Positions 32,191 to 42,027 of a stretch of 64,000 bases of DNA are shown here, in pieces. The notes beneath the pieces were generated by a model. The model was not told the origin of the DNA and did no database searches. It saw nothing but the letters and a program-made list of their open reading frames with translations. Positions within the stretch are counted from its first letter, which is position 1. Every line of letters starts with the position of its first letter. Source of the stretch: Bifidobacterium cuniculi (GTDB lineage: Bacteria; Actinomycetota; Actinomycetes; Actinomycetales; Bifidobacteriaceae); the NCBI RefSeq assembly GCF_000741575.1, contig NZ_JGYV01000001.1, positions 620,001 to 684,000 on the forward strand, given 5' to 3'. The position numbers and the translations under genes were made by a program.

Positions 32191-32282
32191 GCGTCTTGCG
32201 GTGCCTTGGCGTCCGTCTGCTAGAAATATCACGAAAAAACGAGAGATTTCTAGCAGACGGACGCCAAGGCGCCGCAAGACGC
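32191..32282. terminator. Long hairpin A with AAATCTCTCG...CGTGA motif in its loop
   Basis: 37-bp arms with one mismatch (32191-32227 with 32246-32282) and an 18-nt loop carrying the shared motif in minus orientation. It sits between the GNAT stop and the MFS start. There is no T-run after the stem. Confidence 0.6.
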
Positions 32283-32292
32283 CGTCCTCGTC

Positions 32293-32997
32293 TCAGCGCA
32301 GCTGTGCGGTCTCTCCTCGGTAGATGTACTGGTCGTCCTGGATCTTGGGACTCGTCTCGTCGTCCTCGGGGTGGTCGGCGTGCAGGCGTTCGGCCACGCG
32401 TTCCAGGCCCTTGTGGTCGTAGAAGGAGTAGTCGCAGCTCGAGTCGGTGTGCAGGAAGAAGGCATGCACGTCCATCTTCGCGAAGGCCGCGAGCAGCGAC
32501 TGCCACAGCTCGCGCCCCAGGCCGTGGCCGCGCACGTCGGGGTCGACCATGAACAGTTCGAGCTCCGCCTGCGTGCTCGAGGCGATGTCGGCGTCCTCCT
32601 CGAGCATCGTCTCGTTGGGGAAGAAACCATCCTCGAGCATGGCGAGCGCGTCGGCGCCACGCGGGTCGGCCGCGATTTGCGCGCGCACCCGTTCGAGTTC
32701 GTCGACGGCCTGCGGGAACTGCTGCGGCTGCCCGTCGATGCGTGCCAGGGTGCAGCCGGCGAAGGTGCCGTCGGGCAGTGCGGCAATGTTGGACCAGCTG
32801 GTCAGGGCCACGTAGTGCAGGGTCAGGTAGCGTGCCATGAGCGCGGCCAGGGGCGTGCCGTCGATGTACGGGACCTGTGGCCAGACGCGGTCGAAGCAGT
32901 CGGCCATGGCGTCGAGGTCGCTCCAGCGCATGGGCCGGAAGTCGATCCCGCCCCCGATGACCGGCGTGATGTCGTGGGTGTCGATGTCGTTGCTCAT
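32293..32997 (-). CDS. GNAT-family N-acetyltransferase
   Basis: 234 residues. Residues ~20-60 form the N-terminal GNAT strands (FRPMRWSDLDAMADCFDRVW). Motif A is ELELFMVDPDVRGHGLGREL, binding acetyl-CoA pyrophosphate, followed by AFFLHTDSSCDYSFYDHKGL. Substrate unknown. ATG 32997 is chosen for its AAGGAGGAG site; 33027 is possible. Confidence 0.8.
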   Translation of the reverse strand: MSNDIDTHDITPVIGGGIDFRPMRWSDLDAMADCFDRVWPQVPYIDGTPLAALMARYLTLHYVALTSWSNIAALPDGTFAGCTLARIDGQPQQFPQAVDELERVRAQIAADPRGADALAMLEDGFFPNETMLEEDADIASSTQAELELFMVDPDVRGHGLGRELWQSLLAAFAKMDVHAFFLHTDSSCDYSFYDHKGLERVAERLHADHPEDDETSPKIQDDQYIYRGETAQLR

Positions 32998-33087
32998 GTC
33001 GTTGCTCCTCCTTCGTCCGTGGCGCACCGCTCCTTGATCTGCCAGTCTAGCCGCCGCGGGCAGCGGTCGGCCGGCAGCGAAGGAGCG

Positions 33088-36000
33088 TCAGTCCTCGTCG
33101 TCGACCTGCGGGATGCCGGCCTTGAGTTCCTCCATGATCCGCTCCTCGTCCTTGGCGTCGGCATTGACCTGCCGCAGTGCCGGGTCGGCTTCGCTCACGT
33201 AGTAGAGCGCTGCGTCGATGCGGTCGAGCGGCATGTCGCGTTCGCGGGCGAGCAGGAGGCGGTAGAAGTCGAGCTGGCGCAGCTTGTCGGCTTTCTCTTC
33301 CGGTGTGCGCGGCCGCCGTCCGGTCTTCCAGTCGACGATGGTGAGCCGCCCGGCGTCGTCGGGGTCGTCGAGTCCGCCGGCGAAGACGGCGTCGAGCTTG
33401 CCCTGCACGAGGTTGGGGATGCCGTCGATGGCGGCGACGATGGACTGTTCGGCGCTCGCCAGGCGGCGCGCGGCCCATGGCGAGTCGATGAGGCGCGCCT
33501 TCCAGGTGGCCAGCCGGCGTTCCTGGCGGCCGTGCGCGTCGGCGAGTTCCCGTTCGGCGTCGGCGGCCATGGCGGCGCGCGTGGTGGGGCTGCCGGGCTG
33601 TCCGGCGGTGAGGTAGCGTTCGGCCCATGCGTGCAGGCGGGTGCCGTCGAGTGCGGCCGGGGACGACAGTTGCGGGATGGGTCGCAGGATGCCGCGGATG
33701 ATGTCGCGCTGGCGGCGTGCGCCGTGCTCGCCGGCGGCGCTGGCATTGGCCTGCAGGGTGGTGGCGTTGAGGCGTTGGCCGGAGAGGATGCGTGCGGCGC
33801 GCTCGCGCAGCATGGCGTCGACGCCGTGTTCGTCCATGCCGGGCAGCGGCCCCAGGTCAGTGTCGTCGGCGATGAGGGCGGCGTGGGCGCTCAGGGGCCC
33901 GGCGGCCGTGGCCGGGAGGGCGCCGTCGTCGATGGCGGCGGTGACGGCGTCGACGGACCGGCGCAGCCGTGCGCGCAGCGGCCCGCTCAGGGCGAAGGGC
34001 CAGGGCAGGCGTCCTTGGTCGTCGGGGTCGTCGAGCGTGGCGTTCCACGCGTCGCCGACGACGGCGTCCAGCCAGTCCTGCGCGTCGTCGCCGACGAAGA
34101 AGCCCTGCGGCAGGTCGGCGCCGAGGGCGGCGAGGGTGTCGCCCTCCCCTGTCGGCTCGGCGGCGGGCTGCACATTGCTGGGCACGCGCGCCAGGGTGGC
34201 TTCGTGGGACATGGCTTCCTCGACTTCGCTCCAGAAGTTCGACGTCGAGGTGCTGCGGGAGGCGATGCGCTCGTCGAGGGGGTTGCGCACGAGGGCGTTG
34301 CGCCGGCTCGTGGTGAGCAGTGCGGCGTGGCGTGCGCGCGTCAACGCCACGTACATGAGCCGCCGCTCGTCGGCGTGCAGCCGCCTGCCGTACTCCTCGC
34401 GCTGGGTCAGGTCCCAGCTGTCCGCATCCGCCTGGTCGGCGTCGCCGCGGGCGAGCATGAGGTCGCGCAGCGTGCCGGAGACCTCGTCGTCAAGGGCCAT
34501 GGGGTCGTCGAGCACATCGAGTGCCTCGATGGGGTCGGCACCGGCGGGCGCGTCGTGCGGGAAGCGCGGCAGGATGTCCGCGTCGATGCGGATGGGTGCG
34601 GGCACGGCGGTGGGGTCGGTCAGCCACGTGTCGGCCTCTTCGCGGTAGTCGGGGGCGTGCCAGGAGCCGTCGGCGCCGAAGGCCTGGTCACGGTCGCGGT
34701 CGACTGCCTCCACGCTCAGCTTGTCGCCGGTGTTGGAGGGGAAGATGCCGGCGCGCAGCGCGGGGATGGCCACGACGTTCCATTCCAGCCCCTTGGCCTG
34801 GTGCACGGTCATGAGCATCACGTCCACGGGCGTATCCGGGGAGACGGGCTGGGTCTCCTCGATGTCGCCCATGCGCGCCATCCACGCCAGGTAGCCGCGC
34901 AGGGTGGGCGCCTGCGCGGTGGCGATCTCCTGCACGTAGGTGTCCACGGTGGCGGCGAGCGCCTCCATGGGCGCACGCACGATGGCCGGGTCGGCGGTGC
35001 CGTCGGCGCGGTGCAGCGCGGTGGCGAGCATCATGTCGATGTCGAGGCCGAGCGCCTCGACTGCGGCGCGCGCCACCTGGCCGAGCGGCTGGTAGGCGGC
35101 GTGCTGCACGAGGCGCAGCACGCGGGCTGCCCGGGCGATGCCGTGGCGGCCCTGCGGGCTGATGGCGGTGTTCCTCATGAGGCCGTCGAGGTCGTCGTCG
35201 AGCAGGACGTCGGCGACGAAGACGGCGTTGGGCACTTGGCGGCTGTGGTCGCGTACCGCCTGGCGTTGCGCGGCGAGGTCGGCGTCGGGGTCGTCGGCGA
35301 CGCCTGCCTCGAGCAGCGCGCGGTAGCGGTATTCGGTGTTGAGCCGGTCGGCGAGGCGGGCGAGCGCGGCGAGGTCCTGCACGCCGACGCCGTAGCGCGG
35401 CGTGGCGAGCAGGCGCAGCAGTGCGGCGGTGTCGGCGTGGTCTGCGACGACGCGCAGCACGGCGAGCGTGTCGATGATCTCGGGGCGTTCGACGAGGGCG
35501 GAGATGCCGACGGCGCAGGTGCTCATGCCGGCCTGTTCGAGGGCGTCCTGGTAGTCACCCATCGACTTCTTGCTGCGGAAGAGCACGGCCGCGTAGGGCG
35601 GTTTGCCAGCGGCCCCCTCCCCTGCCTTCCGTGCGTCGTGCACGGCCTTGGCGATGAAGCGCACGACGCCGTCGACCTCCTGGCCTTGCGTGTCGTAGCC
35701 GAGCACGCCGAGGGTGCCTTCCTCCCGGCTGTCCGGGGCCATGCTCAGCGGGTCGACGTCGACTTCGCTCAGGCGGGCGCTGGTGGGGCGCGGCGGGCGG
35801 CGGCGCAACACCTGGGTGAGGTCGTTGGCGGCGTCGAGGATGACGCGTGCGTTGCGCCTGGTGGCGGTGATGGGGTACGGCTTGGCGTCCCCGTCCATGG
35901 CGAAGTCGCGTTTGAACATGGTGAAGGCGCCGGGGCTGGCGCCGCGCCACGCGTAGATCGACTGGAAGGGGTCGCCGACGGCGTTGACGGCGCTGCGTTC

Positions 36001-36993
36001 GCCGGCGCCGACGTGGAAGAGGCGGGCGAGCAGGGCGGCCTGCGTGGTGGAGGTGTCCTGGTATTCGTCGAGCAGCACGTGCGTGTAGCGGCGGCGGTAG
36101 CGTGCGCCGATGGATGGGAATCGGGTGACCAGCTGGTAGGCGGCGACGGTGAAGTCGGAGAATTCGGCCATGTGCCGGGCGTGCTTCTCCTCCTGGAAGC
36201 GGGCGACGAGGTCGAGCAGCAGTTCGCGCCGGCGCACGGCGTCGCGCATGGCGGCCACGTCCCAGGCGGGCATGAGGCGTTCGTATTCCTCGATGGCCGC
36301 CATGCGCTTGGCGTCCCTGGCGTTCATGGTGCCGTTCTTGTTGTACTTGGGCGGTGCGAAGTTCCTCGGTGCCGCGGGCTTTTCGTCGGGTACCTCGATG
36401 CCGTCGAGCATGGCGTCGATGCGCGCGGCGAAGCGTGCGTCCCAGGCGCGGATGCGTGCGATGGCCTGCTCCATGTCCTCGCAGCCGGGGCCGATCATGG
36501 AGTTGGCGATGTGCTCGGAGAGGGCCAGCACCTGGGAGACGACGGTGCCGAAGGATCCCATGTCGAGTTCGGAGTCGACCAGGAGGCGCAGGTTGGCGCC
36601 GACGACGTCCGCGGCGAGCTGCGCGGCGCCGGCGGCGCTCAGCGGCTGCACCTGCTGGTCGAAGCCGACGAGCAGCCCGTACTGGCGCACGATCGACTGG
36701 AAGAAGGCGTCGTAGGTGAGCACGTCGGGTTTCATGAAGGCGCCGGCCGCGTCGCCGCGCTGCGCGGCGACGGCGCCGGAGACGCGGGAGAGCAGTTCGG
36801 CGGCGGCCTTCCTGGTGAAGGTCAGGCCGAGGATGCGTTCGGGGGCGACGCCGTCGGCGATGAGCTGGATGATGCGCCGCGTCATGGTGAAGGTCTTGCC
36901 CGAGCCTGCGCCGGCGACGACGAGGACGTCGGCCCCGGCGTCCGCCTCGATGATGGCACGCTGTTCGGCGCTGGGAGTGGGGGTCTTGGCCAT
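33088..36993 (-). CDS. AdnB-like UvrD-family helicase with RecB-type nuclease domain
   Basis: 1301 residues. Helicase motifs: Walker A VVAGAGSGKTFTMT, Walker B LLDEYQDT, motif III VNAVGDPFQSIYAWRG, motif V MLMTVHQAKGLEWN and motif VI YVALTRARH. The C-terminal ~300 residues carry a RecB/PD-(D/E)XK nuclease with KLDAVFAGG and VDWKTGRRP. With the upstream gene it forms the double-strand-break resection machine of Actinobacteria (AdnAB). ATG 36993 has GGAAGG 9 nt upstream; ATG 37002 overlaps the upstream stop (ATGA), so the genes are coupled either way. Confidence 0.85.
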   Translation of the reverse strand: MAKTPTPSAEQRAIIEADAGADVLVVAGAGSGKTFTMTRRIIQLIADGVAPERILGLTFTRKAAAELLSRVSGAVAAQRGDAAGAFMKPDVLTYDAFFQSIVRQYGLLVGFDQQVQPLSAAGAAQLAADVVGANLRLLVDSELDMGSFGTVVSQVLALSEHIANSMIGPGCEDMEQAIARIRAWDARFAARIDAMLDGIEVPDEKPAAPRNFAPPKYNKNGTMNARDAKRMAAIEEYERLMPAWDVAAMRDAVRRRELLLDLVARFQEEKHARHMAEFSDFTVAAYQLVTRFPSIGARYRRRYTHVLLDEYQDTSTTQAALLARLFHVGAGERSAVNAVGDPFQSIYAWRGASPGAFTMFKRDFAMDGDAKPYPITATRRNARVILDAANDLTQVLRRRPPRPTSARLSEVDVDPLSMAPDSREEGTLGVLGYDTQGQEVDGVVRFIAKAVHDARKAGEGAAGKPPYAAVLFRSKKSMGDYQDALEQAGMSTCAVGISALVERPEIIDTLAVLRVVADHADTAALLRLLATPRYGVGVQDLAALARLADRLNTEYRYRALLEAGVADDPDADLAAQRQAVRDHSRQVPNAVFVADVLLDDDLDGLMRNTAISPQGRHGIARAARVLRLVQHAAYQPLGQVARAAVEALGLDIDMMLATALHRADGTADPAIVRAPMEALAATVDTYVQEIATAQAPTLRGYLAWMARMGDIEETQPVSPDTPVDVMLMTVHQAKGLEWNVVAIPALRAGIFPSNTGDKLSVEAVDRDRDQAFGADGSWHAPDYREEADTWLTDPTAVPAPIRIDADILPRFPHDAPAGADPIEALDVLDDPMALDDEVSGTLRDLMLARGDADQADADSWDLTQREEYGRRLHADERRLMYVALTRARHAALLTTSRRNALVRNPLDERIASRSTSTSNFWSEVEEAMSHEATLARVPSNVQPAAEPTGEGDTLAALGADLPQGFFVGDDAQDWLDAVVGDAWNATLDDPDDQGRLPWPFALSGPLRARLRRSVDAVTAAIDDGALPATAAGPLSAHAALIADDTDLGPLPGMDEHGVDAMLRERAARILSGQRLNATTLQANASAAGEHGARRQRDIIRGILRPIPQLSSPAALDGTRLHAWAERYLTAGQPGSPTTRAAMAADAERELADAHGRQERRLATWKARLIDSPWAARRLASAEQSIVAAIDGIPNLVQGKLDAVFAGGLDDPDDAGRLTIVDWKTGRRPRTPEEKADKLRQLDFYRLLLARERDMPLDRIDAALYYVSEADPALRQVNADAKDEERIMEELKAGIPQVDDED

Positions 36994-36998
36994 GGCGG

Positions 36999-39900
36999 TC
37001 ATCCTTCCGTCGTTTCGTACACGGTGGCGGCGCGCCCCTTGCACGCCGGGCACAGGTCCGCGGTGCGGCACTGGGCGAGGTGCGCCTGGGTGGGGTGGGC
37101 GACGAGCAGTTCGGCGCGGGAAGCGGCCGCGGTGTAGAAGATGCGGGCGATCATGGCGATCGCCCACGGCGCCAGCGTGCCGCGCAGGGACACGAAGTCC
37201 GCCCACGCCTGCGGGTCGACGTCCGCGGGCGGCTCGGCGGGCAGCGCGAAGTCGGCGACCTTATCGAGGCCCTTCACGTTCGCGCGCTGTGTGAAGGGGT
37301 GCGCGTTGATGGAGCCGTCGCGGAACAGCGGCTCCTGGAAGTAGGGTTCGGCGGCGGCGCCGCTCTTGGTGGCGGGCTTGCTGCTGGCGCGCACCTGGAA
37401 GAGGTCGCTCTGCGCGATGTCCGGCATGGCCTCCACGGCCGCCGTGCCGCGCAGGCCGGTGCCCTCGGGGAAGGCGAGCGCCAGCTGGTAGCACACGAGC
37501 TGCAGGTCGTTGAAGTATTCGGCGCCGGTGTACGTGCCGCCGGTGGTCTTGTAGTCGATGATGCGCACGGTGGCCGAACCGTCCGCCAGGGTGCGCTGTT
37601 CGAGGCGGTCCATGCGGCCGGTGAGACGGACGGACAGGTCGGGGCGCATGGTGTCGGGCCAGCCGCCGACGAGGGCGCCCATGATGCCCATCATGTCCTG
37701 CACGTCCACGGGGCGGATGCCGTCGATGGCGTTGTAGGCGGCGGTGATGTCCGCCAGGTCGAAGCGTGCGGTGAAGGCCACCTCGGCCTGGGCGTCCGCG
37801 AGGGTGCCGATCTCGTATTCGCCGGTGCTGCCCACGTCGTAGCGGCCGGGCAGGTTGGAGTCCACGAAGTAGGAGGCGATGCGGCCCAGGATCTCGGCGG
37901 TCTCGGCGTCGCGGTCCAGGGCGCGGTAGCGTTCCTCGGCGTCCTCGAGGCCCTCCGGGTCGGGCCGCATGGCCAGGTAGCGTTCGGTCATGAGGTCGGT
38001 CACCTGCGCCACGCGGGCGTCGCGGTCGAGGTCGGCGAGGAAGTCGGCGCGGTCCCAGCCTTCCTCGGTGGCCGCCTGGGCGACGTCATGGATGATGGAA
38101 CCGTAGTCGGTGGCCACGGAGGCGCGTTGGGGGCCGGCGAACTGCTGTTCCATGCGTGCGCACACCGGGCATCCCCACAGGCGGTCCACCTGGGAGGGCG
38201 AGAGGGTGACGGTGGGCGGCCCGTAGGGGTCGCCGTAGCGCGGTCGGGCGTCGTCGTGCGCCGGTCCCTCCCCTGCCGGGCCGTGGTGGGCGTGGGCGCC
38301 GTGGCGCGCCGTGGCGACCGGGGCATCCGCGGCGGACGCGCCCACGGGTGTGGGTTCCAGGAAGGGCCAGTTGCGCGGGTCGGCGTCCTCGAAGCCGGCG
38401 TGGGCGAGCATGGCGAGCGTGTCGACGGCGTCGCGCGCCTCGGCGGATCCGGCTTCGTGTTCCGCCAGGGCGATGCGGGCCAGGGCGATCAGGCCGCGCG
38501 CGTCCACGTCCAGTCCCTGTCGGTCGGTCCCGTCGTCCTCGCTGCCTCGGTCGTCGCCGTCGCGCATGCCGAGGGTGGCGTAGGTGCGGGTGAGCGGGTC
38601 GGCGTCGCAGGCCCGGTCGAAGTGTTCGGGCAGGTAGGCGTAGAGGAAGTCGGAGGGTGCGGCGTCGTCGTTGAGGGCGGCGCTCACGACCACCCGGTCG
38701 GTGGCACGGGTGAGGGCCACCAGGAAGCTCTTCTGCTCGGTGGCCAGCAGCCGCTGCATGGCGGGGTCGCCGTGGCCGGCGGCCGCGTCGCGCTGTTCGT
38801 CGAGCATGCCGGTCAGGAGGATGTCCACGAGGTCCTCGCCGCCGAACATGGTGTTGCGGGCCGCCAGGTTCGGCCAAGTGCCTTCCTGCACGCCGGGCAT
38901 CCACACTTGCCGGAAGCGGTGTCCGACGGCGCCGGCGGGCGTGGCCAGCGTGACCGCGTCGTCCACGGGCGCCAAGCGCGCCAGGGAGTCCGCCTCGACC
39001 TGCAGTTGGCGCACCTGGTCGATGAACGTGCCGATGGTGGGTGCCACGCCGTCGCCGCTGGCGTATTCGAACAGGCGCATCGCCGTGTCGAGCCGGTCGT
39101 TGGCGGCGCGGCCGGCGGGCGTGTTGAACAGGGCGTCGCGTTGCCAGCGGCGTGCCACGTCGCAGCTGATCCAGGCGGCCTCGAGCGCGAACTGCGGGGC
39201 GTCGGATTCGAGCCTGCGCAGCCGCCCGGCCAGGTCGTCAACCGTCTCCCACAGGTGCCGGAAGCGTTGCGCCGGCTCGCCGCGGCGCGAACTGCGCTCC
39301 CGGTCGGTGCCGCAGATGCCGGCGACCGCGTCGAGCACCGCCTGGCTGCCGTCCCGGGCGAGCATGAGGTAGAGCGCGTCGATGCCGAAGTCCAGGTCGT
39401 CGCCGTCGTCGCCCAGGATTTCCACGCCGCTGGCTTCGCGGCGCGCCGCGTGCGCCTGGCGCACCCGCTCGCGCAGCTGTTCCCAGGACGCGGTCAGGCC
39501 ACGCAACCCGTGGCCCTCCTCCTCGCCGTCGCGGTCGTCCTCGACGACGGCCGCGAGCGCCTGCAGGGCGCGCAGGGCGGCATCGACGGGTTCCATGTTG
39601 AGCGGCTGCGGCAGTTCGTTGCCGCGGCTGCGTGCCAGCAGGGGGCTGTGTACGATCATCGTCACGCGCGAACGCACGAAGGCGGCCGCCGTGGCCAGGT
39701 CCATGGAGCGGCGTTCGAGGCCGTCGTTGCGCAGCTGGGCGAGTTCGATGAGCGCGAAGAGGGCCTGCACGAAGGGTTCCTGCGCCAGGGGGCGGGTCAC
39801 CGACGAGTAGCGCACCGGCACGCCGGCGTCGCGCAGGCGTTCGCCGGTGCGTCGGATGGCGTCGTTGTCGTGCATGATGACGGCCATGTCGTTCCAGCGC

Positions 39901-41231
39901 AGTCCCTGCTGCAGGTGCGCGGTCTTGACCTGCCAGAGCACGTTCTCGAGTTCCTCGGAAGCCGAACGGTACAGCAGGCCGGCCACGGTGCCGTCCCTGC
40001 GCCGCGGGTCGCCCTCTCCCAGCGCGCACACCGGCCAGGCCCCGGGCAGTGCGGGCAGCTTGCCGGGGCGGGCGGCCAAAGGGGTGTCGGTGTCCTCGGT
40101 GGAGGCGATGGACAGCGAGACGCGGGCGGCCAAGGTGTCCAGGAAGGTCGGGTCGGCGTGCTCCGCCGCGTCCAGGCGCGCCTCCCGGGCGTGCATGGCC
40201 GTGCGCGCGTGCGCGAACAGGTAGTCGGGGTGCGAGCCGCGGAAGGACTGCACGGATTCGTCCGGGTTGCCCACGAGCAACAGGCGCGTGCCGCGTACCT
40301 GGAGCGCCTCGAGGAAGGACAGGCCGGCGAGGGTGGCGTCCTGGAAGTCATCGACGACCACCAGGCGCGGCAGGTCCGTCGCCTCGAGTCCGCGCGCGGC
40401 CTGGGCGCCGGCGACCTGCAGGTAGGAGGAGTCCAGCCGGTACTCGCCCGGGTAAGCGCGGGCGATGGACGCGATGTATTCGCGGCGCAGCGCGAAGGCG
40501 AGGCGCCATTGGATGCGCAGGCGCTCACCGGACGGCCCCGCATCGGCCACGGCGTCCAGGACGGCCGTCTCGCGCTCGCCGGTGGCGCCCGCCTCGTCCA
40601 TGCGGGCGAGCATGTCGCGCAGCTGGGCGGTGAAGGCGGGGCTGATGCCCTCCTCAAGCAGGCCCTGGCTGGTGGCGGGCGTCTCGCCGTCCTGCGGGGC
40701 GTCCTGCCAGTCGTCCGCCACGTAGCGCATCCAGCGTTCGTTGGCGAAGTAGTCGCGCAGCAGCCGGCAGGTGGAGCAGTCGTCGCCGGCGCGCACGTGT
40801 GCCAGGTGCACGGCAAGCACGCGTCGCAGCAGTGCGTCCTGTTCGGCGCCGTTGAGCAGCTTGGGCAGCGGCGCGTCCTCGCGTGCTCGCTGCGCGGTCA
40901 CCAGGCGGAAGGCCAGCGCGCTGAGGGTGGTGGCCGGGCGCGCCTGCGTGCTTACGCCCGCATGGCGGATCAGGGCGGGCGCGTAGTCGTCCGCCAAGGT
41001 GCGGTTGGGTACGGCCAGCACCACCGCGTCGGCGCCGAAGGCGTCCATGCCGCGCTGCGCCGCGCCAATCGCCAGCGTCGTCTTGCCCGCCCCCGGCGCG
41101 CCCGTCACCAGCGTGGCCGCACCGTCGGCTTCGGCGTCCTGCGACACCAGCCGCGTGCATGCCGGATCGTCCAGGAGGCGCCTGACGTTCTCCGCCTGCC
41201 GTTCCTGAGTGCCCATCCCTGCCTCGTTCAC
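36999..41231 (-). CDS. AdnA-like UvrD-family helicase-nuclease with Fe-S type cysteines
   Basis: 1410 residues from GTG 41231 (GGAAGGGG upstream). Motifs: Walker A VTGAPGAGKTTLAI, VVVDDFQD, VGNPDESVQSFRG and FLVALTRATDRVVV. The C-terminal nuclease has IIDYKTTGGTYTG and QLVCYQLALA. Cysteines WGCPVC before the nuclease and CRTADLCPACKGR at the C-terminus (C-x5-C-x2-C) match the iron-staple layout of AddB/Cas4 nucleases. It probably works as a heterodimer with the next gene in recombinational repair. Confidence 0.82.
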   Translation of the reverse strand: MNEAGMGTQERQAENVRRLLDDPACTRLVSQDAEADGAATLVTGAPGAGKTTLAIGAAQRGMDAFGADAVVLAVPNRTLADDYAPALIRHAGVSTQARPATTLSALAFRLVTAQRAREDAPLPKLLNGAEQDALLRRVLAVHLAHVRAGDDCSTCRLLRDYFANERWMRYVADDWQDAPQDGETPATSQGLLEEGISPAFTAQLRDMLARMDEAGATGERETAVLDAVADAGPSGERLRIQWRLAFALRREYIASIARAYPGEYRLDSSYLQVAGAQAARGLEATDLPRLVVVDDFQDATLAGLSFLEALQVRGTRLLLVGNPDESVQSFRGSHPDYLFAHARTAMHAREARLDAAEHADPTFLDTLAARVSLSIASTEDTDTPLAARPGKLPALPGAWPVCALGEGDPRRRDGTVAGLLYRSASEELENVLWQVKTAHLQQGLRWNDMAVIMHDNDAIRRTGERLRDAGVPVRYSSVTRPLAQEPFVQALFALIELAQLRNDGLERRSMDLATAAAFVRSRVTMIVHSPLLARSRGNELPQPLNMEPVDAALRALQALAAVVEDDRDGEEEGHGLRGLTASWEQLRERVRQAHAARREASGVEILGDDGDDLDFGIDALYLMLARDGSQAVLDAVAGICGTDRERSSRRGEPAQRFRHLWETVDDLAGRLRRLESDAPQFALEAAWISCDVARRWQRDALFNTPAGRAANDRLDTAMRLFEYASGDGVAPTIGTFIDQVRQLQVEADSLARLAPVDDAVTLATPAGAVGHRFRQVWMPGVQEGTWPNLAARNTMFGGEDLVDILLTGMLDEQRDAAAGHGDPAMQRLLATEQKSFLVALTRATDRVVVSAALNDDAAPSDFLYAYLPEHFDRACDADPLTRTYATLGMRDGDDRGSEDDGTDRQGLDVDARGLIALARIALAEHEAGSAEARDAVDTLAMLAHAGFEDADPRNWPFLEPTPVGASAADAPVATARHGAHAHHGPAGEGPAHDDARPRYGDPYGPPTVTLSPSQVDRLWGCPVCARMEQQFAGPQRASVATDYGSIIHDVAQAATEEGWDRADFLADLDRDARVAQVTDLMTERYLAMRPDPEGLEDAEERYRALDRDAETAEILGRIASYFVDSNLPGRYDVGSTGEYEIGTLADAQAEVAFTARFDLADITAAYNAIDGIRPVDVQDMMGIMGALVGGWPDTMRPDLSVRLTGRMDRLEQRTLADGSATVRIIDYKTTGGTYTGAEYFNDLQLVCYQLALAFPEGTGLRGTAAVEAMPDIAQSDLFQVRASSKPATKSGAAAEPYFQEPLFRDGSINAHPFTQRANVKGLDKVADFALPAEPPADVDPQAWADFVSLRGTLAPWAIAMIARIFYTAAASRAELLVAHPTQAHLAQCRTADLCPACKGRAATVYETTEG

Positions 41232-41298
41232 CGTGCACCCCTTCCATCGCGCCGCACACATGGCCCTCCATTCTAGCGCCGTCTGACGTGGGTTCGAG

Positions 41299-41373
41299 AA
41301 ATCTCTCGTTTTTCCGTGACTTTCCCAGGATGCGGGCCGCGTCCTGGGAAAGTCACGGAAAAACGAGAGATTT
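41299..41373. other. Long hairpin B containing the shared motif in its stem
   Basis: Perfect 32-bp arms (41299-41330 with 41342-41373), 11-nt loop. The stem itself is AAATCTCTCGTTTTTCCGTG... It lies between divergent genes, so it is not an end-of-operon terminator for either. Confidence 0.6.
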
Positions 41374-41606
41374 TCAGGGCGGACTTACACTACGGTTGTC
41401 GTGGCGGTTGCCCGCGGACAGGTGGACGCGCAGGCGTGGACGGAACGTCATGAAAGGCACGACCCCCTGTCGCCAGGTTTCGGCTTGACAGCCCCGAACA
41501 ACAAGAACCGTGCCCGTCCTTGTGCCCCGAGTTTTCCCGAGCCGGCCCCGAAAACCCGGCCGGTGCAAGTCCGCCGTGCAAATGCCACGAACAACGAGCG
41601 AACCCC

Positions 41607-41823
41607 ACGACGAATCCTTACGGAAACCTACCCGATTCCGTAATGTTTCGCCGTTCCAGCCCCTCGTCACGACGAATTTATACGGGAACCTGCCGGGTTC
41701 CGTAAGGATTTGCCGCCCAGGCCCCTCATCACGACAAATCCTTACGGAAAACTGCCCAGTTCCGTACGGATTCGCCGTTCCAGCCCCCTCATCACGACAA
41801 AACCGTACACGGATTTGCGCCAC
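41607..41823. repeat. Three tandem 62-bp repeats, each with an internal hairpin, plus a partial fourth
   Basis: Units start at 41607, 41669, 41731 and (partial) 41794, each with ACGACGAA/ACGACAAA. Inside each, TACGGAA...TTCCGTA forms a stem. The stems differ in sequence but keep pairing (e.g. GGGAACC/GGTTCC in unit 2, AACTG/CAGTT in unit 3). They lie 90-300 bp upstream of the kinase promoter. Confidence 0.65.
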
Positions 41824-41910
41824 AACCCGGACAAATCCACCGACCACCTCACGCGCCTTAAACACCACGAGACAACGAGGGATTCCCCAAACCCCACCGT
41901 GAGCAATGTA

Positions 41911-41940
41911 TTGCATGTTCTGCATACGGTGTCATACAAT
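41911..41940 (+). promoter_or_regulatory. Sigma70-like promoter of the kinase operon
   Basis: TTGCAT (41911-41916), 18-bp spacer, TACAAT (41935-41940). The expected start near 41947 leaves an ~80-nt leader before ATG 42028. Confidence 0.55.
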
Positions 41941-42027
41941 CACGGTGGGGCTTGGGCACGGCGCGCCGGACGGGACGCGACCCAGCTTCGCACCCACGAT
42001 GACGGCACGAAGGCATGGGGGACCTGC

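Noticed and set aside
30756..33027. MFS and GNAT genes as cargo of the mobile region
   Set aside because: Their GC-rich codon use matches the core genes to the right, and a core-type hairpin lies between them.
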